Positions 13,842 through 17,637 of a stretch of DNA of 17,637 bases are shown here, piece by piece. The notes beneath the pieces were generated by a model, which did not search any database, was not told where the DNA came from, and worked only from the letters and a program-made list of their open reading frames with translations. The DNA comes from CAZEXD01 sp964516865 (GTDB lineage Bacteria > Patescibacteriota > Minisyncoccia > Minisyncoccales > Staskawiczbacteraceae). Where the stretch lies: assembly GCA_964516865.1 (NCBI GenBank), contig CAZEXD010000009.1, forward strand, positions 1 to 17,637. Reading direction: 5' to 3'. The position numbers were made by a program, and so were the translations under genes. Position 1 is the stretch's first letter, and each line of letters opens with the position of its first letter.

Positions 13842-14141
13842 AAATACGATTTAACAGAGAGAACCGCTAAACTTGGAGAAGATATTATTTTTGTTAGATC
13901 GTTAGAGGTTTAATCGAAAGTTCAGTCAATGGATCGCTTATTAGTCAGTTTGGCCGAACGGCGTCGAATTCAAAAAAGATTTTCAGCATAAAATTGGAAT
14001 CTGTAAAAAAGAATCAAAAAAACAAGGCAGTGGTTGAAAATGATTGCCAAAATGAATTCCTCAAGAAAAGATGACTCCGAGGAGGGCTTTGGCAAGAGTC
14101 TCATCTTTTTTCCTATTTTTCCCCGCCATTATTATAAAAAA
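13842..14141 (+). pseudogene. Decayed four-helix-bundle protein gene (TIGR02436-type)
   Basis: Pieces in different frames rebuild a four-helix-bundle protein. KYDLTERTAKLGEDIIFVRSLEV (from 13842) ends in a TAA at about 13911. Then in another frame SSVNGSLISQFGRTASNSKK (about 13920-13979), then in a third KKDFQHKIGICKKESKK followed by TRQWLKMIAKM (about 13971-14055), then LWQESHLFSYF (about 14084-14120). These match the family order YDLEERTAKFGE, LISQ, a KKDF-KIGICKKEAKET-WL helix, and LW-EA-EL. The segment between LISQ and KKDF is shorter than in intact members, and no start codon precedes the first block, so there are at least one stop, several frameshifts and a deletion. It belongs to a different subfamily from the intact gene at 1-154. 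Confidence 0.85.
14068..14113 (+). terminator. Possible terminator in the pseudogene's 3' part
   Basis: AAGATGACTC (14068-14077) can pair with GAGTCTCATCTT (14096-14107) with a two-base bulge, followed by a T-run. It could end the tRNA-Arg transcript before the cca promoter. The loop is long (18 bases), so confidence is limited. Confidence 0.4.
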
Positions 14142-14181
14142 CAACAAAAAATAATTTTGGACCTCAAACCTTGATTTTGAT

Positions 14182-14210
14182 TTGACATTTGAATTTATAG
14201 AATCATAAAA
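14182..14210 (+). promoter_or_regulatory. Possible promoter for cca
   Basis: TTGACA at 14182-14187 and ATAAAA at 14205-14210 with a 17-base spacer. The -35 is perfect and the -10 weak. The ATG of cca follows 19 bases later, and no Shine-Dalgarno is visible. Confidence 0.4.
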
Positions 14211-14229
14211 GAATTAATACAATAAAATT

Positions 14230-15738
14230 ATGGTTATCCCTCAGGAAATAAAGAGAATTATAAATAAACTAAATAAGGCGGGGTACGAAGCATATATTGT
14301 GGGCGGCTGCGTCCGCGATTTTTTGCGTGGTTTAGAACCGGCAGATTGGGATATTACCACCGATGCCAAGCCGGAGGAAATTCAAAAAATATTTCCTAAA
14401 AGTTTTTACGAAAATAAATTTTTAACCGTAACCGTTCAAACCGGAAGTAAAAATGAAAAATTAAAACAAATTGAAATTACCACCTATCGCTTGGAGGCAA
14501 AATACTCGGATAAAAGACACCCGGATACCGTCCAATATGCTAACAGTTTAGAAGAAGATTTAAAACGAAGGGACTTTACTATAAATGCAATGGCATTTGG
14601 GCCGAAATCACAAATCACAGATCACCAATCACAAATAAATTCAAAAGCCAAAATTCTAAATTCTAAATTCTATCTAATTGATTTGTTTGGAGGCCAAGAA
14701 GATTTGAAAAATAAAATTATTCGGGCAGTTGGCAATCCCGAAGAGCGTTTTGAGGAAGATGCGTTGAGAATGTTAAGGGCGGTACGGTTGGCAACCACTC
14801 TTGATTTTACGATTGAGCCAATTACTTTTGAGGCGATTAAGAAAAATGCTAAATGGCTGAAAATGATTTCTGAAGAAAGAATCAGAGATGAATTTCTAAA
14901 AATTATTATGTCGAAAAGAGCAATGGAGGGTGTGGAACTATTGCGAGAAACCGGACTTTTAAAATTTATTATTCCCGAACTTCTTGAAGGATATGAGGTT
15001 AAGCAAAACAAACATCATATTTACGACTGCTATAAACACTCTTTGCTTTCTTTAAAATACGCGGTCCAAAGAAATTTTAATCAGAATGTCCGCTTGGCCG
15101 CTTTGTTCCACGATATTGCCAAACCCCGCGTTAAAGCTGGAGAAGGACCTGACGCTACTTTTTACAATCACGAAATAGTGAGCGCCAAAATGACAAGACA
15201 AATTTTAGAAAGATTGAAATTCCCCCCAAAAGATATAGAAAAAATAGTTACTTTGGTTCGGTATCACCTTTTTTATTATAATGTGGGCGAAGTTACCGAG
15301 TCGTCGGTCAGGCGGTTGGTGCGCAATGTTGGGAAAGAAAATATGGAAGAGCTTTTAGAGTTAAGAATGGCGGATAGAATTGGTTCCGGAGTTCCCAAGG
15401 CTGAACCATATAAATTAAGGCATCTGAAATATGTTGTTGATAAAGTCAGCCAAGACCCGATTTCCGCTAAAATGCTGAAGGTAAATGGAAACGATGTAAT
15501 GAGATTATTAAACATTAAGCCCGGTCCCAGGGTTGGTCAGGTTCTTGATATTCTTTTGGGAATAGTTTTGAATGACCCCAAGAAAAACAAAAAAGATTTT
15601 TTAGAAAAAGAAATTAAAAAATTAGAAAAATTGTCTGAAAAAAAGATAGGTTTTTTAGCCAATGAAGCAAAAAAAGAAAGAGAAAAAATAGAAATAAAAA
15701 GAGACGAGATGACAAAACAAAAATATTGGGTTATCTGA
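14230..15738 (+). CDS. cca: CCA-adding tRNA nucleotidyltransferase with HD domain
   Basis: A 502-residue class II CCA-adding enzyme, which builds or repairs the 3' CCA of tRNAs from CTP and ATP without a template. The nucleotidyltransferase head shows GGCVRD (25-30) and the metal-binding DWD (39-41), then RRDFTINAMAFG (113-124). The neck has ERFEEDALRMLRAVRLA (172-188) with the family's template-like helix. An HD phosphohydrolase-type domain follows, with LFHDIAKPR (292-300) and surrounding His residues. The C-terminus is Lys-rich and helical (about 450-495). Residues about 125-148 (SQITDHQSQINSKAKILNSK) are an unusual insertion encoded by short repeats, between RRDFTINAMAFG and LIDLFGG. Three of the four tRNAs here lack CCA, so the enzyme is needed. 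tRNA-Pro follows 34 bases downstream. Confidence 0.95.
   Translation: MVIPQEIKRIINKLNKAGYEAYIVGGCVRDFLRGLEPADWDITTDAKPEEIQKIFPKSFYENKFLTVTVQTGSKNEKLKQIEITTYRLEAKYSDKRHPDTVQYANSLEEDLKRRDFTINAMAFGPKSQITDHQSQINSKAKILNSKFYLIDLFGGQEDLKNKIIRAVGNPEERFEEDALRMLRAVRLATTLDFTIEPITFEAIKKNAKWLKMISEERIRDEFLKIIMSKRAMEGVELLRETGLLKFIIPELLEGYEVKQNKHHIYDCYKHSLLSLKYAVQRNFNQNVRLAALFHDIAKPRVKAGEGPDATFYNHEIVSAKMTRQILERLKFPPKDIEKIVTLVRYHLFYYNVGEVTESSVRRLVRNVGKENMEELLELRMADRIGSGVPKAEPYKLRHLKYVVDKVSQDPISAKMLKVNGNDVMRLLNIKPGPRVGQVLDILLGIVLNDPKKNKKDFLEKEIKKLEKLSEKKIGFLANEAKKEREKIEIKRDEMTKQKYWVI
14605..14676. repeat. Low-complexity short-repeat insertion within cca
   Basis: Consists of AAATCAC copies (14605-14611, 14612-14618) with degenerate AGATCACC and AATCAC relatives to about 14634, then ATTCTAA units (about 14653-14673, three near-copies). 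It stays in frame and has no counterpart in the conserved cca core on either side. Confidence 0.8.
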
Positions 15739-15772
15739 AAATTTCTAAATCTTAATTTCTAAAACTTCAAAA

Positions 15773-15843
15773 CGGGGCGTAGTGTAACAGTAGCACGAGT
15801 CCTTCGGGAGGATTTAGTCAGGGTGCAAATCCCTGCGCCCCGA
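15773..15843 (+). tRNA. tRNA-Pro (anticodon CGG) with altered elbow pair
   Basis: A 71-base cloverleaf. Acceptor CGGGGCG/CGCCCCG, with the C1-G72 pair typical of bacterial tRNA-Pro; D arm GTGT/GCAC-type with loop AACAGTA; anticodon stem AGTCC/GGATT around TTCGGGA, giving CGG; T arm CAGGG/CCCTG around TGCAAAT. The D-loop has A in place of G18 and the T-loop has G in place of U55, so the normal G18-Psi55 contact is lost, while G19 and C56 remain. Discriminator A; no CCA encoded. It lies 34 bases after cca. Confidence 0.9.
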
Positions 15844-15938
15844 CAAGATGTGTAAAACTTAAATATAAAAAATATAAAATATATAATATATATTAAAAGG
15901 TTTCGGATAATTAAATTAATTAAATAAAAACTTAAAAC

Positions 15939-16889
15939 ATGGAACAAAACCAAGCAACACCAAAAAGAAATATACCGAGAGATGTGTTTTTGCATCTTTT
16001 GGCAATCATTGCTCTTTACTGGTCGGCAGTAAGTTTTATAACCCTGCTTTGGCAAACAATAAATTATTTTTTCCCAAACGTCTTAAACTATTATCCCATC
16101 GGCATTATAGAAAGAATGAGGTTTGCGGTGGCGTCTTTGATAATTGTTTTTCCTGTGTTTATTTTGACCTCGTGGTATTTAAATAAAATTTACAGGGCGA
16201 ACTCGGCGGCAAGAGAGTCAAAAATAAGAAAATGGCTTCTTTATTTTACTCTTTTTATTGCGGCTATTACGGTAATCGTTGATCTTGTAATGATTGTTTT
16301 AAATCTTTTGTCTGGAGAAACAACCACTAGATTTATTTTAAAAGCCCTGTCTGTATTGCTGGTGGCCGTGGTTATATTTAGTTATTATCTATCCGAGGTC
16401 AGGAAAGAAACTCCTTCAAAATTAACAAAATATTATGCCTCGGCTTCTGCAGTTTTGGTTTTAATGGGAATTGCTGGCGCATTTTTTATAATCGGTTCAC
16501 CCTCCTCGGCTCGTTTGGTTCAATTTGACGAGCAAAAAGTTTCTGATTTGCAGGCGCTTCAATCGCAAATTGTTTATTATTGGCAGAATAAAGAAAAACT
16601 CCCGATTGTTTTATCGGATTTGGAAGATTCAATTTCTGGTTTTAGGGCTCCAGTTGATCCGCAATCAGGCGCTGCTTATGAATATAGAGTAAAAGACGAA
16701 GCGAATTTATTGTTTGAGTTGTGCGCTACGTTTAATTTAGAAAGCCCCAAAAGGGCAGCGGGAATGCGGCCAATAATGTCGCCTTATGATAAAAATCAAA
16801 ATTGGGATCATTCGGCAGGGAGGGCTTGTTTTGAAAGAAAAATTGATAAACAACTTTACCAGATTAAAAAAAATCTTCCGGCCGATTAA
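15939..16889 (+). CDS. DUF5671-like membrane protein with an extracellular pilin-like C-terminal domain
   Basis: A 316-residue protein. The N-terminal half has four hydrophobic helices (about 15-40, 62-82, 98-123, 133-152) matching the pattern of DUF5671 proteins, which begin PRDVFLHLLAIIALYWSAVSF and are frequent in CPR genomes; function unknown. A fifth helix (about 166-187) is followed by a soluble stretch (about 195-316) with DLQALQSQIVYYWQNKEKLP, a D-P-x-(S/T)-G turn (VDPQSG, 239-244), YEYRV and a cysteine-containing LCATFNL (261-267) and RACF (295-298). That order resembles the globular part of type II pseudopilins and type IV pilins. The start at 15939 precedes a conserved helix. It follows tRNA-Pro with a 95-base AT-rich gap that has no clear Shine-Dalgarno. 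Confidence 0.7.
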   Translation: MEQNQATPKRNIPRDVFLHLLAIIALYWSAVSFITLLWQTINYFFPNVLNYYPIGIIERMRFAVASLIIVFPVFILTSWYLNKIYRANSAARESKIRKWLLYFTLFIAAITVIVDLVMIVLNLLSGETTTRFILKALSVLLVAVVIFSYYLSEVRKETPSKLTKYYASASAVLVLMGIAGAFFIIGSPSSARLVQFDEQKVSDLQALQSQIVYYWQNKEKLPIVLSDLEDSISGFRAPVDPQSGAAYEYRVKDEANLLFELCATFNLESPKRAAGMRPIMSPYDKNQNWDHSAGRACFERKIDKQLYQIKKNLPAD

Positions 16890-16967
16890 ATTTACCTTAA
16901 TTAAGGGGAATGCTTTAATCGGGCACACCTTTTTAAAAAATTATTAGAAAAATAAAAGAACTAAAAC

Positions 16968-17438
16968 ATGACAAAAGAATTTGATATTAAAAAAATAAGA
17001 AGCGTTGAAGCGTCTCTTAACAAAAATCTTTATTTGATTTGCGCTTTTATAACCCTTGTCACAATGGCAATGACAGTAATTGAGTTTTTTAGCCGTGGCA
17101 CTTTTTTTCCAACTCATATGAATCTTTTTTACTTAGGGGTTTTGGTGATATATTCTTTACACAAGGAATTGCTGAGATGGCTTGGTCATAAGAAAACAGA
17201 ACATCAGGGAGAATATTTTGTTTATGCTTGGGTTTTGTTAACCACTGTTCTTTATATTGTAAATTTTTTCTCAAAAGATTATTATACTCATTTGGTTCAG
17301 GGCGGTCCGTCAACCAGTTTGCGCGATGTTTCGGTTTTGACGCTAGAGGTGTTGGGGGTTTTTATTCTGACTCGGTGTTTAAAAATATGGCGGCTTATTA
17401 TTGAAGAGCGAAAAATTAAATTAAATTGTAAAAAATAA
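16968..17438 (+). CDS. Small conserved-type membrane protein of unknown function
   Basis: A 156-residue protein with about four hydrophobic segments: about 22-44 (LYLICAFITLVTMAMTVIEFF), 52-66 (MNLFYLGVLVIYSLH), 84-101 (FVYAWVLLTTVLYIVNFF) and 121-141 (VSVLTLEVLGVFILTRCLKIW). A basic HKELLRWLGHKK loop follows the second helix (about 65-76) and the C-terminus is Lys-rich, so it should face the cytoplasm. I do not recognise a named domain. It starts 78 bases after the DUF5671-like gene and ends 3 bases before tRNA-Ala; the three are probably one transcript. No Shine-Dalgarno precedes the ATG. Confidence 0.7.
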   Translation: MTKEFDIKKIRSVEASLNKNLYLICAFITLVTMAMTVIEFFSRGTFFPTHMNLFYLGVLVIYSLHKELLRWLGHKKTEHQGEYFVYAWVLLTTVLYIVNFFSKDYYTHLVQGGPSTSLRDVSVLTLEVLGVFILTRCLKIWRLIIEERKIKLNCKK

Positions 17439-17441
17439 AAC

Positions 17442-17515
17442 GGGCTCATAGTAAAATGGCATTACGCACCCTTCGCATGGGTGAAGTCCGGGTTCGACTC
17501 CCGGTGAGTCCACCA
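17442..17515 (+). tRNA. tRNA-Ala (anticodon CGC), CCA encoded
   Basis: A complete cloverleaf. Acceptor GGGCTCA/TGAGTCC includes G3-U70, the alanine identity pair; D arm GTAA/TTAC with GG in the loop; anticodon stem CACCC/GGGTG around TTCGCAT, giving CGC; T arm CCGGG/CCCGG around TTCGACT. Discriminator A (17512), followed by CCA (17513-17515), the only encoded CCA among the four tRNAs here. Confidence 0.95.
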
Positions 17516-17637
17516 TATTGAATTAGCCGCCTCGCTCGGGGCTTCGCCCCTCGCTTTCGCCGCTTCTTTTTTCGCCGCCGAATTTCGTATTTCGCTTTGC
17601 GAAATGCGCCGCCAAGGAGTGTTGCCCTTATCCCACC
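17516..17637. other. GC-rich hairpin region at the right edge
   Basis: GGGGC-TTC-GCCCC (17538-17550) and ATTTCGC-TTT-GCGAAAT (17589-17605) are tight hairpins within CGCC/TCGC-rich sequence that contrasts with the AT-rich surroundings. A TTCTTTTTT run lies between them (17564-17572), so the first could contribute to termination after tRNA-Ala. No coding sequence is evident before the window ends. Confidence 0.5.

Noticed and set aside
13657..13854. 65-codon plus-strand open frame over tRNA-Arg
   Set aside because: It spans the whole tRNA and the promoter, so it is not a protein gene.
16893..16904. Palindrome CCTTAATTAAGG after the DUF5671-like gene as a terminator
   Set aside because: There is no loop and no adjacent U-tract, and the next gene on the same strand follows closely.
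1..17637. CRISPR array, insertion sequence or phage genes
   Set aside because: No series of equal direct repeats with unique spacers, no transposase or integrase motif and no phage structural gene were seen on either strand.
1..17637. Alternative genetic code 25 (UGA as glycine)
   Set aside because: UGA ends rpsO and cca exactly at the expected family lengths, so it works as a stop.

Overview
The window looks like a stretch of an AT-rich Candidate Phyla Radiation (Patescibacteria, Parcubacteria-like) genome. This rests on gene content rather than on any marker search. It holds four-helix-bundle (23S rRNA intervening sequence type) genes, a large VirB6/TrbL-like membrane protein, a short VirB2/TrbC-like pilin-type protein, a DUF5671-type membrane protein, and core genes interrupted by small in-frame repeat insertions. 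Most starts have no clear Shine-Dalgarno sequence. UGA is used as a stop (rpsO, cca), so the Gracilibacteria/SR1 code 25 is not in use.

Layout. The left edge carries the 5' part of a four-helix-bundle gene (minus). Divergent from it is a strikingly GC-rich SPFH/band-7 membrane protein gene (plus) with its own consensus promoter, Shine-Dalgarno and terminator, which looks like an acquired cassette. A minus-strand block follows: rsmA/ksgA (5139 to 4261), a VirB6-like polytopic protein with a long soluble tail, and a charged, partly disordered protein. Divergent from rsmA is a LysM-LysM-M23 cell-wall protein with a folded leader. It meets, tail to tail across a bidirectional terminator, a second minus-strand block (12837 to 6751) reading rpsO, NYN-domain protein, pnp, long coiled-coil protein, TraR/DksA-type zinc finger, comM. 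Upstream of that on the same strand lie tRNA-Lys and the VirB2-like gene. A back-to-back promoter pair separates these from tRNA-Arg on the plus strand. The remainder is plus strand: a decayed four-helix-bundle pseudogene, the CCA-adding enzyme, tRNA-Pro, a DUF5671-like protein, a small membrane protein, tRNA-Ala, and a GC-rich hairpin region at the edge.

How the genes fit together. There are three themes. The first is RNA metabolism: RsmA (16S methylation), S15, an NYN nuclease-like protein, PNPase, the CCA-adding enzyme and four tRNAs, three of which lack an encoded CCA. The second is the cell envelope and DNA or protein transfer: VirB6-like and VirB2-like proteins, LysM-M23 hydrolase, ComM (a natural-transformation branch-migration helicase in other bacteria), SPFH protein and two small membrane proteins. 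The third is genome dynamics: in-frame repeat insertions in rsmA and cca, a palindrome and inverted repeat between dksA-like and comM, a TTAGG-type repeat in the four-helix-bundle leader, and the pseudogene.

I saw no CRISPR array, insertion sequence, phage gene or classic defence system. The less ordinary items are the palindrome-containing insertion inside rsmA, the NYN gene wedged into the rpsO-pnp operon, the foreign-looking SPFH cassette, and a tRNA-Pro in which both partners of the normal G18-Psi55 elbow pair are changed.
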